From Pseudomonas lini (lineage in GTDB: Bacteria > Pseudomonadota > Gammaproteobacteria > Pseudomonadales > Pseudomonadaceae), in the NCBI RefSeq assembly GCF_030812475.1, contig NZ_JAUSSR010000003.1:186001-250000 (forward strand): a DNA stretch of 64,000 nt, in the 5' to 3' direction. The position numbers and the translations under genes are program-made. Under the pieces are notes generated by a model, which had not been told where the DNA came from, made no database searches, and saw only the letters and a list, made by a program, of their open reading frames with translations. Positions 43,200 to 53,785 of the stretch are shown here, one piece after another; within the stretch, counting starts at the first letter, position 1; each line of letters starts with the position of its first letter.

Positions 43200-44129
43200 T
43201 CAGCGAACAGCGCTGACGCCATCCAGGGTCGAGAACGACGTGTCCTTGGCCGTCAGCAAAAAGTCGCGCATATAGGGCGCATCCAGCATGTCGGCACGAA
43301 TCCCCGCATACAAGGTCGCAAACAACCCCTTCTCACCGAGGCGCTTGGCCTTCACATAACCCCGTGAGCTGTATTCATGCAGCGCCCAATGGGGCATGCC
43401 ACACACCCCGCGGCCGCTGGCCACCAGTTGCATCATCATCACTGTCAGTTCCGAGGTGCGGACCTGGGCCGGTTCGATGTCGGCCGGTTCCAGGAAGCGG
43501 GTGAAGATGTCCAGCCGGTCACGCTCCACCGGGTAGGTGATCAGCGTTTCCGTCACCAGATCTTCAGGGACGATGTAGGCCTTGCCCGCCAATCGGTGCT
43601 GGTTGGCGACCGCGAGCATCGCTTCATAGGTGAACAGCGGCACATAGGTAATCCCTGCCAGTTCCAGCGGATCGGAGGTCACGACCAGGTCCAGGTCGCC
43701 CCGGGCCAGGGCCGGCAAGGGGGCGAAGGAGAAGCCCGAGGCCAGGTCCAGTTCTACCTCCGGCCAGGCGTCGCGGAACTGGTCGATGGTCGGCATCAGC
43801 CACTGGAAGCAACTGTGGCATTCGATCGCCATGTGCAGACGCCCGGCAGTGCCACCGGCCAGCCGCGCAATGTCGCGCTCGGCACCCCGTAGCAGCGGCA
43901 GGGTGGCGTCGGCCAATTGCAGCAGGCGCAACCCGGCGCTGGTGAAACGCACCGGCTTGGTCTTGCGCACGAACAGCGGCATGCCCATGCGCTCCTCCAG
44001 CTCCTTGAACTGGTGTGACAGCGCCGACTGCGTCAGGTGCAACCGATCGGCGGCATCCACCAGGCTGTCAGCTTCGCGCAAGGCATGCAGGGTCTTCAGG
44101 TGACGGATTTCAAGCACCGGCGGCTCCAT
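43200..44129 (-). CDS. metR: LysR-family methionine regulator MetR
   Basis: 309 residues. A winged helix (EIRHLKTLHALREADSLVDAADRLHLTQSALSHQFKELEERMGMPLF) is followed by a LysR substrate-binding domain with MAIECHSCFQWLMPTIDQFRDAWPEVELDLASGFSF, characteristic of MetR, where it binds homocysteine. It activates metE and related genes. Divergent orientation from metE with a 107-bp gap is the classic arrangement, and a dyad resembling the MetR site lies in that gap. The length matches the family. Confidence 0.93.
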   Translation of the reverse strand: MEPPVLEIRHLKTLHALREADSLVDAADRLHLTQSALSHQFKELEERMGMPLFVRKTKPVRFTSAGLRLLQLADATLPLLRGAERDIARLAGGTAGRLHMAIECHSCFQWLMPTIDQFRDAWPEVELDLASGFSFAPLPALARGDLDLVVTSDPLELAGITYVPLFTYEAMLAVANQHRLAGKAYIVPEDLVTETLITYPVERDRLDIFTRFLEPADIEPAQVRTSELTVMMMQLVASGRGVCGMPHWALHEYSSRGYVKAKRLGEKGLFATLYAGIRADMLDAPYMRDFLLTAKDTSFSTLDGVSAVR

Positions 44130-44159
44130 GAGGAAAACTTGTGATCAACACGAAAAGGT

Positions 44160-44172
44160 TGAGTTTGTCTCA
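44160..44172. promoter_or_regulatory. Probable MetR operator in the metR-metE gap
   Basis: TGAG-TTTGT-CTCA is a 4+4 dyad with a 5-bp centre, the same geometry as the known MetR site TGAA-N5-TTCA with the fourth pair changed. It lies 31 bp from the metR start and 65 bp from metE. Confidence 0.55.
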
Positions 44173-44236
44173 TGTTGGGTTTGCTGTCGACAATAGCACC
44201 ATGTTTTACAGCTACTTTTATGAGAGAAATTTCACC

Positions 44237-46549
44237 ATGGCCTTGGCACACACTCTGGGTTTCCCGCGCATCGGCGCTGATCGCGAACTGAAAAAAGCCC
44301 TTGAAGCCTACTGGAAGGGCGATCTCGACCAGGATGCGCTGGAAAGCGTAGGTCGCCAGCTGCGCGCCAACCACTGGCAAGTGCAGAAAGATGCCGGCAT
44401 CGACCTGCTGCCGGTGGGCGACTTTGCCTGGTACGACCAGGTCTTGACCCATTCCCTGACCTTCGGCGTGATCCCCAAGCGTTTCGACAGCGCCAAGAAC
44501 GAACGCGGCCTGCCGACGCTCGACACCCTGTTTGCCATGGCCCGTGGCGCTACCGCAAGCTGCTGCGGCGGCGAACATGTCACAGCGCAATACGCCCAGG
44601 AACTGACCAAGTGGTTCGACACCAACTACCACTATCTGGTCCCGGAATTCAGCGCTGATCAGCAATTCAATCTGAGCTGGGAACAGCTGTTCGACGAAGT
44701 CGACGAGGCCAGGGCCCTGGGCCACAACGTCAAGCCGGTGATCATCGGCCCGCTGACTTACCTGTGGCTGGGCAAGGCTAAAGGCGACGACTTCGATAAA
44801 CTCGACCTGCTGGAACGGCTGCTGCCGGTCTACAACGAAATCCTCGGTCGCCTCGCCGGGCAGGGTGTGGAATGGGTGCAGATCGATGAACCGATCCTGA
44901 CCCTCGACCTGCCCCAGGACTGGAAAAACGCCTTCGAGCGCGCCTATCACATACTGCAATACTCGCCGCTGAAAAAGCTGGTGGCGACCTATTTCAGCGG
45001 CCTGCAAGACAACCTCGGGCTGGCGGTCGGCCTGCCGGTACAAGGCTTGCACATCGACGCGGTGCGTGCCCCCGACCAACTGCTGCACGTGCTCGACCGC
45101 CTGCCGATCTACAAGATTCTCTCAGTGGGCCTGGTCAATGGGCGCAACGTCTGGCGTTGTGAGCTGGAGCCCGTGCTCGAACAACTGCAATTTGCCCAGG
45201 AACGTTTCGGCGACAACCTGTGGGTCAGCAGTTCCTGCTCGCTACTGCACAGCCCGGTAGACCTGGAGCGTGAAGACAAGCTCGACCCGGAACTGAAAAG
45301 CTGGCTGGCCTTTGCCGTGCAAAAATGCGGTGAAATCGCCGTGCTGCGTGATGCCTTGAATGACCCGCAATCGCCCAAGGTGCAAACCGCCCTGGCCGAG
45401 AGTCGTGCGATCCAGGCCAGCCGCGCCCAGTCGCCGCGGATCCATAAAGCTGAAGTTCAGGCCCGCCTCAACGCCATCGGCGCCGCGGACAGCCAACGCC
45501 ATTCGCCGTTCGCCAAGCGTATCGAGCAGCAGCGCGCTCGCCTGCAACTGCCAGTGTTCCCGACCACCACCATCGGTTCGTTCCCGCAGACCGGTTCGAT
45601 CCGCCTGGCACGCCAGGCCTTCAAGCAAGGCAAGCTGTCGGCCAACGATTACACCGACGCCATGCACAGCGAAATCCGCCATGCCGTAGAAGTCCAGGAA
45701 CGTTTGGGGCTGGACGTGCTGGTGCACGGTGAAGCCGAACGCAATGACATGGTCGAATACTTCGCCGAGCAGCTTGATGGTTATCTCTTCACCCGTTTCG
45801 GCTGGGTCCAGAGCTACGGCTCGCGCTGCGTCAAACCGGCCATCATCTACGGTGACCTGAGCCGTCCGAGCGCCATGACCGTCGACTGGATCACCTATGC
45901 CCAGAGCCTGACCGACAAGGTCATGAAAGGCATGCTGACAGGTCCCGTGACCATGCTGATGTGGTCGTTCCCCCGCGAAGACGTCTCGCGCAAAGTCCAG
46001 GCGCAACAACTGGCCCTGGCCCTGCGTGACGAAGTGGTGGATTTGGAAAGTGCCGGGATCAAGATCGTACAGATTGACGAAGCGGCGTTCCGTGAAGGCC
46101 TTCCGCTGCGCCGCGCGCAATGGCAGGAATATCTGGATTGGGCCGTGCAAGCGTTCCGCTTGACTGCTTCGGGTGTACGTGACGAAACCCAGATCCACAC
46201 CCACATGTGCTACAGCGAATTCAACGACGTGATCCAGTCCATCGCGGCCATGGACGCTGACGTGATCACCCTCGAAACCTCGCGGTCGGACATGGAGTTG
46301 CTGGAGGCATTCGAAGCGTTCGACTACCCGAACGACATCGGCCCGGGCGTCTACGACATCCACTCGCCACGGGTGCCGGACACGGCCGAGATGGTCAAGT
46401 TGATGAGCAAGGCAGTGGAGCGGATTCCGGCCGAGCGCTTGTGGGTCAATCCCGATTGCGGGCTGAAGACGCGGGCGTGGCCGGAGACTGAGGCAGCGCT
46501 GGTGAACATGGTGGCGGCGGCTCGGCAATTGCGAAGCCAGTTGGCATAA
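44237..46549 (+). CDS. metE: Cobalamin-independent methionine synthase MetE
   Basis: 770 residues from ATG 44237 ([26 protein letters not shown]). It makes methionine by transferring methyl from 5-methyltetrahydropteroyltri-glutamate to homocysteine. The two-barrel structure is evident: the N-terminal FPRIG-x-x-RELKKA and, in the second half, [24 protein letters not shown], the zinc ligands in HTHMCYSEF and NPDCGLKTR. The upstream in-frame codons (from 44141) lie in the regulatory gap. It is divergent from metR, so induced by homocysteine-bound MetR and probably dispensable when B12-dependent MetH works. Confidence 0.97.
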   Translation: MALAHTLGFPRIGADRELKKALEAYWKGDLDQDALESVGRQLRANHWQVQKDAGIDLLPVGDFAWYDQVLTHSLTFGVIPKRFDSAKNERGLPTLDTLFAMARGATASCCGGEHVTAQYAQELTKWFDTNYHYLVPEFSADQQFNLSWEQLFDEVDEARALGHNVKPVIIGPLTYLWLGKAKGDDFDKLDLLERLLPVYNEILGRLAGQGVEWVQIDEPILTLDLPQDWKNAFERAYHILQYSPLKKLVATYFSGLQDNLGLAVGLPVQGLHIDAVRAPDQLLHVLDRLPIYKILSVGLVNGRNVWRCELEPVLEQLQFAQERFGDNLWVSSSCSLLHSPVDLEREDKLDPELKSWLAFAVQKCGEIAVLRDALNDPQSPKVQTALAESRAIQASRAQSPRIHKAEVQARLNAIGAADSQRHSPFAKRIEQQRARLQLPVFPTTTIGSFPQTGSIRLARQAFKQGKLSANDYTDAMHSEIRHAVEVQERLGLDVLVHGEAERNDMVEYFAEQLDGYLFTRFGWVQSYGSRCVKPAIIYGDLSRPSAMTVDWITYAQSLTDKVMKGMLTGPVTMLMWSFPREDVSRKVQAQQLALALRDEVVDLESAGIKIVQIDEAAFREGLPLRRAQWQEYLDWAVQAFRLTASGVRDETQIHTHMCYSEFNDVIQSIAAMDADVITLETSRSDMELLEAFEAFDYPNDIGPGVYDIHSPRVPDTAEMVKLMSKAVERIPAERLWVNPDCGLKTRAWPETEAALVNMVAAARQLRSQLA

Positions 46550-46600
46550 AGCACCAGCAAGGAGCGGGTCACTCGAAGCGTGGCGGTTGAAGTGCGAAAC

Positions 46601-46626
46601 CTGTGGGAGCGAATTCGCTCCCACAG
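46601..46626. repeat. Perfect 26-bp palindrome (fused REP halves) after metE
   Basis: CTGTGGGAGCGAA followed directly by its reverse complement TTCGCTCCCACAG, with no loop bases. It lies 51 bp after metE and 43 bp from the convergent toxin-like gene. It looks like a collapsed REP pair of the GTGGGAGCG type and could serve as a bidirectional terminator. Confidence 0.88.
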
Positions 46627-46669
46627 TGAGTGCGCTTACTGCGTTACGCAAGCCTGCTCCTGTTACGCA

Positions 46670-49600
46670 TCAAAGCTTGGCGAAATGCGGCAGCACGATT
46701 GATTGTCTGCCGATGTCCGCGTAAGGCAGGGTGGCGTCGTCAGCATGGGTTAGAAAACGGTGTTCGCGCAGCTTCAAGTGGGCTTTCTCGAATTCGCCGA
46801 ACACCGGTGCGGCCTTGGAATAATGGAAGTGGGCGTACCAGAGCAGTGCGGGTGGGGTCTGCGTCAGGTCCCAGACTTCGTATTCCTGCATATAGTCGGC
46901 GCGTTTTTTCGGTTTACTCAACCTTTTGATCGGCGCGGATTTATGGATCTCCACCGCTTCTTGACCGATCAGATCGTCCAACATGCCGTCGGTAGGCTTT
47001 TTACTGGCCAGTGATTGCGTGGTACGCATTTGCCTGCCCATCCTTTTGTGTTCGGCAGCCTTGGTGCGCAGTAGTTGAATGATCGGGTTGGTCGCATCCG
47101 CTTCTTCGATGCGCAGAGCGCTGCGGGTCAGCACGTCCGCCTCGAATGTCATCATGTCTTCCAGGTCGACGGGAGGGCTGTCCGGCCTGGCATAGCCCTG
47201 AACCCTGGCTTGATGTGCCGGCAGGTCATCCAGGCGTTGCCTGGCATCGCTGACCAGAGTTGCGAGATCCGTGTGAGTCGCGTCCGGTAGCTCGTCGGGT
47301 GGGTTCAACAGGCGGAACTTGCCATTGCTGGCTTGCTCCCAGACTTGCCTGGATCCACCCGGCCCAGTTATGACATATTGTCGCGTTTGAGTCGTACTTG
47401 ACCATTGCTCCCCGATAAGCAATCGATCGTCCTCAGTGGTGAAGATCGCTTTTCTGATCTCCCCGGTCGGTTGTTCGGGCGTGATCTCCCCGGTCGGTTG
47501 TACGGGTGTGATCTCCCCGGTCGTTTTTTCAGGCTTGGCTTTGCGAATGCCTTTGCGGGCTCGTTCGGCCAACTTCTTGATACTGATCAGCAGCGGCTCA
47601 ATGGCTTCCGGATGGAAATATTGAGGATAACTGGTGGACCAGCCTCGCAGGCCTTTATGGTATTGCGTGTAAACATCGAGGCAGGCCTGGATTATCTGGT
47701 CGCGCTGCTCTGGGGTAATGCTGACTTCCGCCAGATTTCGATGATTGGTCAGGGTTTCGTACATCATCTTGCGCAGGCTCTTCGTCTGCTTTTGCAGGTC
47801 GAACCAGGCCCTGTTATTGGTAGTGCCAACACGCTTGACGATTTCCAACAGATGTTCGGTTCTCAAGATATCCGCGTTGTCACCGCTTATTGACTTGAAT
47901 AAGTCAATATCCTCTCGCAGCTTTGCATAACTTTTTTCTACTTTCGTCGGGGGAGTGTGTTTTGTGGGGCGGGTGATCAGAGGGAACCATCGGTCCGCCT
48001 TGTCTATAAATTCATCGAACTGATCCACTTCGTTGACAATTTTTACGCGTATTTTACGCAATTGCTCCATGACGTTCAGGTACCCATCGAGCCCTTCCGG
48101 CAAGTCCTCCAGTTTGCGTATCAGTTTATTAGCCTGCACCGTCAACGAATCAATTCGTTCATTGGTAAAATGTGCGCGCAGCTTGAACCGGTCAGTCACT
48201 ATCCAGGCGCACTCGCTTCGTGCGAGGGCCGCTTTGGTTTTCGTGTTGCCCATGACCAATCCGTGCAATTCATCCACTGCTTTGTATCGCGGGATGGCCA
48301 GTTCGATATCTCGGATGCACTCCGCATCGGCAGCCTGCACAAGTTTGGAAAGTTCTGTTCGCTGAGCTTCGCTGAGTGGCTCGAGTGCAGCATCGCTATC
48401 GGCGTTTTGTCGACGGGCAACCTGATAGATTTCCCTTGTTTCCTGGAGCTTCTCCATCGCCACATTCGTTTGCCGGAGTTGGCGATTATATCGATGGCCC
48501 AGATCATCCACTGTTGCCCGCAACCGCCCCATGCGGCGTAACAATTCTTGGGTCCAAAAGTCTGGCAAAAATCGACGAATGGACAGTGGCCAGATGGGGT
48601 CGAGTACATCGGCCAGTTGCCCGAGCACTTGCCCGCCACCGAGCAATCGGTCATTCGAGGTTGTTCCGTAGACGCCATCCCAGATGTCCCATTGACCTGT
48701 TTCATCCAGGGCAATGGGTTGTTTGTAGGTCTTTCGGGAATTGCCGGCCAAACGCCAGCTGCGTGCGATTGCGCTGAGTTCAACCTCGAAGATGCGGCCC
48801 TGGCGGACGATAAAGTAGCCGTCGGCATGCCGATAAACATCGCGATACAGGCCATCGGTGCCCCGTTGCAGCTCGTCCAGGGAAATCGGTTGTTCATATT
48901 CGTAATCGGCGAACCGTGTGGCCTGATGCCGGGCGTTACGCTTTGACAACTCACGCAGCGCTGCGGGATTGGCGAGCAACCTGCGAAGCTGGCGCACTCG
49001 TGTAATGGAGCGGGCCGTGCGCGAAAGCACCGAGCTGGCTGCTTCACCTGGGAGCAGGTCCATGACCGCGTCGATCAGTGACAGCAGCATCGATTCGACT
49101 TCTGCCAGACCGTCACCCACTTCTCCGCGTAAAAAGGCCGCCACCGCCTGATTCGCGGCCGTCCAGGCATCGTAGAGCGAGAGGACCGTGCCGACAAAGG
49201 GCACCAGCCCCACCGCCATTTTTATGTAATTGAAGGCGCGCGGGCCTTTCAGCGCGTAACGCTCCATATACAGCGCATCGTTGGAGCGGGACGTGCCGCG
49301 ATGGGCTTCGATCAGGCGTCCCATATGCGCATTGAGCAGGTGCTCGGCCAACGAGGTGGTCGCCGGCCAGCGCTCGCCGACACCGATCAAGGCGTCGAAG
49401 TGAGTCAGCATGGCCTGATTGATCCGGCTGACATGGGCCGGTACCTTGCCTTGCAGGGCCCGGCCCGCCAGGTAGGTGACCCATTTGTCATGCACACACA
49501 GATTGAACAGGCCCTTGCGAGCCGCTTCCAGGCTGTCGTAGCGGCGCAGGAATTGGTCATCGGGGCTGTCGGGCAGGTACAGCAAGGTGACCCCGCTGAC

Positions 49601-52384
49601 CTGTTCTTCGATGAAGGTCACGCCGGACAAGGTGACGGGGCCTTCATTGGGCGTGTCCTTGCCACCGGGGCTCAAATAGGCCGGCAGCAGAACGATGCGC
49701 TTGTCATCGGCATTCCACGCTTGGGAGGTGTTGGCGTCGATGGCGATTTTCAGGACTTGCAGGTCGTTTTGGTCGATCTGTTTTTGCAGGCGCGCGAATT
49801 CACCCTGCAATTTGAGCATCAGGGCCCAGGGCTCAATCAAGCTTTCCCTACGATGCTCCTTGACGAATGCGGACTCGGTGGTCGCCCCCATGAAGGCGTC
49901 CCGGATCCGTTGTTCATAGGCCTTGGGCAGATCCAGTTCCGGCAGGACGCGTTTCAGATAAGCCAGGGTTATGCCGGTCTCCAGGGTCTGGCGTTCAGTT
50001 TCATCCGCCGCGGTAACTTCTACCTGCATGAAGCTCAACCGCAGTAAAAACGGCTCCAGGTTCATCGACGGGGTGTTGTCGATGTTGAGCTGGGCCAACT
50101 CCTCAAGTGACATTTTGCTGCGTTTGGTACTGGGAATCAGCACGAGTTTATAACCGGAATGTCCGGCGCCGGGACTGAATTGCTTTTCCATTTTCGCCGA
50201 ATCGGGCAGATCGAGTTTCACCTCGAAACTGCCCGTGATCGCGAAGTCCTTGCGCAGACGGGCGTGCAAGAGTTTACGGGTGAAGTCGTCCCGCGGTTCC
50301 AGGGCGACCGTCATGAGTTCGTGGCTGCGGTGCATCGCCGGGATGTACGCCTCGATCAGGCTTTTGAGTGCGGTTCGTTCAGCTGCGGTCAGTTTGTGCA
50401 GCCAGTCCGGCTGGTTAGCGGCGACGTCAGCGCTGCGGTCTTGCTCCTGCAATTGGGCGAAGGCCAGACTTCTGGCGGCGCGTACCGGCACCCGTAGGTC
50501 GGCAAGGGTTTTTTGGCGCAGGATCTCCAGGTCGTCGTTCTGCTCGGCCTGCTGACGTATGACGCCCGCCTTTGTATCGAAGTCGGTACTCAGCTCGTTC
50601 AGGCTGTAAAGCAACGGGTCGGTTTCGATGGCGTTGAGTTGCACCGACAGGTCTTTATCCTGGTCCTGAATCTTGAATACCTGCCGCTCCAGTGCCCGGC
50701 GGTTAGCGAACCGTTGCAAGCCCCCGCCGCTGCCTGGCCAGTAGAGCAGAAGACTCTCGGTCGAGGCGCGATCCTGCAGGGCGGCCGAGCGAGTAATGAC
50801 AAACGCACCGTTGAGCGCTTCGGTCTGCGCCGGGGTGTTGTCGGCCTTGTTTTCGCTGCTCGACAACGTCAGGCTCGCCGCGACGATGGCCGTATCGCGC
50901 TCAGCCGCGGCAGGCGTATCCAGCACGGCTTTGAGCATGCCGTGCTCGTCGCTGTCGAGCTGGCCCAGGGCAAACTGAACACTGGCCTCGGCGTACAGGC
51001 CGTCCTTGTGCGCTTGATAAAGCTTGTTGAACTCGCGATTGAAGGTTGTCAGGTCCAGGGTTCGCTTCCGGTACAGCAGGGCGGAGGCGGCTGTGTCAGC
51101 CGTTTCTTCGGCAGTCTCCAGAGCTTCGAGCGACGCTTTGATCTGTTGTTTGTTTTCGGCTTCGCCGTCTTTTTCCAACAAGGCTTCAAGCGCATCGCGC
51201 TCTGTGCGCAGTGCAGCCTGGCGCAGGCCCCAGGGAATATCGGCAAACAAGCTGCCGAATAATGCTTGCTGATCTGCATCTGCATCTTCCTCGACGAGCG
51301 GATCCTGAGGTTCCAGCTTGGGTGGCGAGGCGAAAAATATGCGGGTACTGCGCTGTCGATCAACTTGATCGGCCTGGGCGAGGGCTTGTGCACCGTGCTC
51401 CGCCAAGTCGGATTTGCCGCGGGTTCCGTGGCGTAAAACGCTGATCTGAGACTGCTGATGAGCCGCAAACAAATCGCTTGCGCCGACCTTCAACGGGTCG
51501 GTTTTGGCGGTGTACTCAAAGCGCATGTCGGCAGTGGGCAAGCCTTTGGGGATGAGTGACTGTAGGGATAGCCAGTCTTCCATGTCGCTGCGTTGCTTGA
51601 ATAGCTGGATGGCGACGGGCTGGCTGGGCAGATACAGCAATTGGCTGACACTGGCCGCATCGCCCGTGGTAATGACCCACGCGCCTGTGAGTTTGACTCT
51701 GGCATTGTTGCTCAACACCAGCGCCAGTTGCTCGGTGTGGATGGGCTTGTCGTCCAGAGTGAGTGCCCCGGCGGGCGGGTCAATGAGCAGTTGCAGCGGC
51801 TTGAGCTGATCCGCGGTCAGGGTTCTCTGAGCGAATGCCAGGTGGGTAGCCGCTTCGAAGTGCTGACGATAAAGCTGGGTTACCCGTTGTTGTCGCGATA
51901 CCGCGGTACCAGGTGCGCGCGTGTCCCAAAAGGTACGCCAGCGCTCGCCGTGCGCCTGTTCCGGGTTGAGGGTCTTGAGTCGTTCGAGCACCTGCACAGG
52001 TGTCAGGGTCGCCAGGGGATGGGCCTGGTTCAGGCCGGTCACTCGACAGCGCTGATCAAGCGTTGGCTCCAGCGTCGGGTGTTGCAGGACAAAGGCGCTT
52101 GCATCGGTGAAGCTGACAAAACGTTTCTGATGCTCATCCGTGGCGGCGAAGAGCAAGCCGGATTGTTGCCCGTCCAGATCGAGTTTCTGTTTGAGCAGTT
52201 GATCGAGCGTGTCGCGTAATACTGGACAGGCGGTCACCAGCTCACGCAGGCCCTGGCTGCTTTCGCGCCAGCGTGCCGAGGCCTTCAGAAACAGGCTTTC
52301 GTCCTGCAGGGCTGGCAACGGGGATAAGGGGGGTATTACTGCTGGCGCCGGGAAGGGGAGGTCGAAGAGAAGTCTATCGGTCAT
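46670..52384 (-). CDS. Giant dermonecrotic-toxin-like (DUF6543-type) protein
   Basis: 1904 residues from ATG 52384; an ATG at 52438 gives 18 more. There is no signal peptide. The pattern of the Pseudomonas dermonecrotic-toxin family recurs: RWRTFWDTRAPGTAVSR, QLYRQHFEAATHLA, LEPFLLRLSFMQVEV, VTLLYLPDSPDDQFLRRYDS (about 930), a hydrophobic stretch (MAVGLVPFVGTVLSLYDAW, about 1065), DGLYRDVYRHADGYFIVRQG and a long helical region. A triplicated 9-residue TGEITPxQP repeat lies near 1630. The C-terminus (YEVWDLTQTPPALLWYAHF ... DIGRQSIVLPHFAKL) is of unknown activity. It shares the phospho-lipase-like central block with the SET protein at 21398. Secretion route and target are unknown. Confidence 0.85.
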   Translation of the reverse strand: MTDRLLFDLPFPAPAVIPPLSPLPALQDESLFLKASARWRESSQGLRELVTACPVLRDTLDQLLKQKLDLDGQQSGLLFAATDEHQKRFVSFTDASAFVLQHPTLEPTLDQRCRVTGLNQAHPLATLTPVQVLERLKTLNPEQAHGERWRTFWDTRAPGTAVSRQQRVTQLYRQHFEAATHLAFAQRTLTADQLKPLQLLIDPPAGALTLDDKPIHTEQLALVLSNNARVKLTGAWVITTGDAASVSQLLYLPSQPVAIQLFKQRSDMEDWLSLQSLIPKGLPTADMRFEYTAKTDPLKVGASDLFAAHQQSQISVLRHGTRGKSDLAEHGAQALAQADQVDRQRSTRIFFASPPKLEPQDPLVEEDADADQQALFGSLFADIPWGLRQAALRTERDALEALLEKDGEAENKQQIKASLEALETAEETADTAASALLYRKRTLDLTTFNREFNKLYQAHKDGLYAEASVQFALGQLDSDEHGMLKAVLDTPAAAERDTAIVAASLTLSSSENKADNTPAQTEALNGAFVITRSAALQDRASTESLLLYWPGSGGGLQRFANRRALERQVFKIQDQDKDLSVQLNAIETDPLLYSLNELSTDFDTKAGVIRQQAEQNDDLEILRQKTLADLRVPVRAARSLAFAQLQEQDRSADVAANQPDWLHKLTAAERTALKSLIEAYIPAMHRSHELMTVALEPRDDFTRKLLHARLRKDFAITGSFEVKLDLPDSAKMEKQFSPGAGHSGYKLVLIPSTKRSKMSLEELAQLNIDNTPSMNLEPFLLRLSFMQVEVTAADETERQTLETGITLAYLKRVLPELDLPKAYEQRIRDAFMGATTESAFVKEHRRESLIEPWALMLKLQGEFARLQKQIDQNDLQVLKIAIDANTSQAWNADDKRIVLLPAYLSPGGKDTPNEGPVTLSGVTFIEEQVSGVTLLYLPDSPDDQFLRRYDSLEAARKGLFNLCVHDKWVTYLAGRALQGKVPAHVSRINQAMLTHFDALIGVGERWPATTSLAEHLLNAHMGRLIEAHRGTSRSNDALYMERYALKGPRAFNYIKMAVGLVPFVGTVLSLYDAWTAANQAVAAFLRGEVGDGLAEVESMLLSLIDAVMDLLPGEAASSVLSRTARSITRVRQLRRLLANPAALRELSKRNARHQATRFADYEYEQPISLDELQRGTDGLYRDVYRHADGYFIVRQGRIFEVELSAIARSWRLAGNSRKTYKQPIALDETGQWDIWDGVYGTTSNDRLLGGGQVLGQLADVLDPIWPLSIRRFLPDFWTQELLRRMGRLRATVDDLGHRYNRQLRQTNVAMEKLQETREIYQVARRQNADSDAALEPLSEAQRTELSKLVQAADAECIRDIELAIPRYKAVDELHGLVMGNTKTKAALARSECAWIVTDRFKLRAHFTNERIDSLTVQANKLIRKLEDLPEGLDGYLNVMEQLRKIRVKIVNEVDQFDEFIDKADRWFPLITRPTKHTPPTKVEKSYAKLREDIDLFKSISGDNADILRTEHLLEIVKRVGTTNNRAWFDLQKQTKSLRKMMYETLTNHRNLAEVSITPEQRDQIIQACLDVYTQYHKGLRGWSTSYPQYFHPEAIEPLLISIKKLAERARKGIRKAKPEKTTGEITPVQPTGEITPEQPTGEIRKAIFTTEDDRLLIGEQWSSTTQTRQYVITGPGGSRQVWEQASNGKFRLLNPPDELPDATHTDLATLVSDARQRLDDLPAHQARVQGYARPDSPPVDLEDMMTFEADVLTRSALRIEEADATNPIIQLLRTKAAEHKRMGRQMRTTQSLASKKPTDGMLDDLIGQEAVEIHKSAPIKRLSKPKKRADYMQEYEVWDLTQTPPALLWYAHFHYSKAAPVFGEFEKAHLKLREHRFLTHADDATLPYADIGRQSIVLPHFAKL
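47455..47535. repeat. Three tandem copies of a 27-bp unit inside the toxin-like gene
   Basis: Units start at 47455, 47482 and 47509 with shared core TGATCTCCCCGGTCG; the third has diverged. In the protein they encode the 9-residue unit TGEITPxQP in a hinge between helical and C-terminal parts. Copy number could vary in frame between strains. Confidence 0.85.
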
Positions 52385-52591
52385 GGCAATTTGGCTCTGT
52401 GTGGCCGGAGCGGTGGTTCCACTCCTGGAGCGAGCCATTTAAGGAAAATCTTGCGGGGCATAGGCACTACATAGTTACCGCACCGACCATTGAGCGATAT
52501 TCATCAAACTGTCACGCAACTGTGGCAGCGCGCTTGAACGAATATCATCAGACTCGCGCTCTACTGGGGTTCTGCGTTTTGGTGTTTTTTC

Positions 52592-53623
52592 ATGCGTGCT
52601 TTGATTTTATCTGCAGCCATTGTTCTGGCCGCATTGTTCAGCCTGCCATCCCTGGCGGCCTCTCGTTGTGAGGTGAATGTTCCGACCGAACGGGCCGATC
52701 TGGCGCAGGTGAGCCTGGCGTACCAGAGCATCGGCCGTGCGTCGGATCCGGCGTTGCTCCTGGTCATGGGCCTGGGCGGGCAATTGATCCATTGGCCGGA
52801 CGAAGTGGTGGTTGCCCTGTGTCAGCAAGGCTTTCGGGTAATCCGGTACGACAATCGCGATGTCGGGCTGTCGACCTGGCGGCAAACGCCTGTCGACGCC
52901 AACCTGACCTTCGAAGTGCTGCGCTACAAGCTCGGTCTGCCGGTGGCGGCACCGTACTCCCTGACCGACATGGCGGACGATGCCTTTGGGCTGATGGATG
53001 CCTTGCATGTCGAGCGGTTCCACGTGCTGGGGGCAAGCATGGGCGGGATGATCGCCCAGCATATGGCGGCCATGGCGCCGCAACGGGTCGAAAGCCTGAC
53101 CCTGATCATGACCAGCTCCGGTGCCGAAGGCTTGCCGGCGCCCAGTGCGGCGTTGGTGCAGTTGCTTTCACGCCGGGGTGCGCCGAATCGCGAAGTGACG
53201 CTCGAGCAGCAGGCCGATCTGCTGGCGGCGCTGGGCAGTCCGACGGTGAGCGACGATCGACAGGCGCTGTTGCAGCAAGCGGCACTGTCCTACGACCGGG
53301 CGTTCAACCCCGAAGGCGTGAAGCGCCAGATCATGGCGATCCTGGCCGAGCCGAGCCGGGTGGCGCTGCTCAATCAATTGCGTTTGCCGACGCTGGTGGT
53401 GCATGGCACGGCCGATCCACTGTTGCCGGTCATGCATGGTGTGCACCTGGCGGCGCATATCCGCGGCAGTCAGTTGAAGCTGATTCCGGGATTGGCCCAT
53501 CGCTTCCAGGAAGCGTTCAAGACGCCGTTGCTGGCGGCGGTATTGCCGTACTTGCAGGCCCATCGTGAAGATCCTTCCCATTGGGCGCAGATCGATCCGG
53601 TGCCGGCGCCAAATCTCCTGTAA
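52592..53623 (+). CDS. Exported alpha/beta-hydrolase
   Basis: 343 residues with signal peptide [23 protein letters not shown]. The hydrolase core shows the oxyanion segment [13 protein letters not shown], the nucleophile elbow GASMGG (Ser about 149), the acid in [12 protein letters not shown] and the His in [10 protein letters not shown]. It resembles esterases or haloalkane-type hydrolases acting in the periplasm; the substrate is unknown. It is divergent from the giant toxin-like gene with about 200 bp between, and no partner gene follows. Confidence 0.88.
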   Translation: MRALILSAAIVLAALFSLPSLAASRCEVNVPTERADLAQVSLAYQSIGRASDPALLLVMGLGGQLIHWPDEVVVALCQQGFRVIRYDNRDVGLSTWRQTPVDANLTFEVLRYKLGLPVAAPYSLTDMADDAFGLMDALHVERFHVLGASMGGMIAQHMAAMAPQRVESLTLIMTSSGAEGLPAPSAALVQLLSRRGAPNREVTLEQQADLLAALGSPTVSDDRQALLQQAALSYDRAFNPEGVKRQIMAILAEPSRVALLNQLRLPTLVVHGTADPLLPVMHGVHLAAHIRGSQLKLIPGLAHRFQEAFKTPLLAAVLPYLQAHREDPSHWAQIDPVPAPNLL

Positions 53624-53636
53624 CCCCCCGGCCCCT

Positions 53637-53742
53637 CTGTAGGAGCTGGCTTGTCGGATCGCCGCATCGCAGCGAAGGCGGCGTGTCAGACAACAACGAT
53701 ATTGAATGTGCCGGCCTCTTCGCTGGCAAGCCAGCTCCTACA
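53637..53742. repeat. REP pair with an altered left half
   Basis: The right half is standard (GCTGGCAAGCCAGCTCCTACA), but the left half reads CTGTAGGAGCTGGCTTG, then about 16 foreign bases (TCGGATCGCCGCATCG), then CAGCGAAGGCGGC. The left element is therefore a variant or interrupted REP. Confidence 0.8.
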
Positions 53743-53785
53743 TTTGACCTTCGCCAGGCACAGGATTTGTGTACATCCCGATCCC

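Noticed and set aside
45242..46651. 469-codon minus-strand frame opposite metE
   Set aside because: metE is certain on the plus strand; the frame is a codon-bias artefact.
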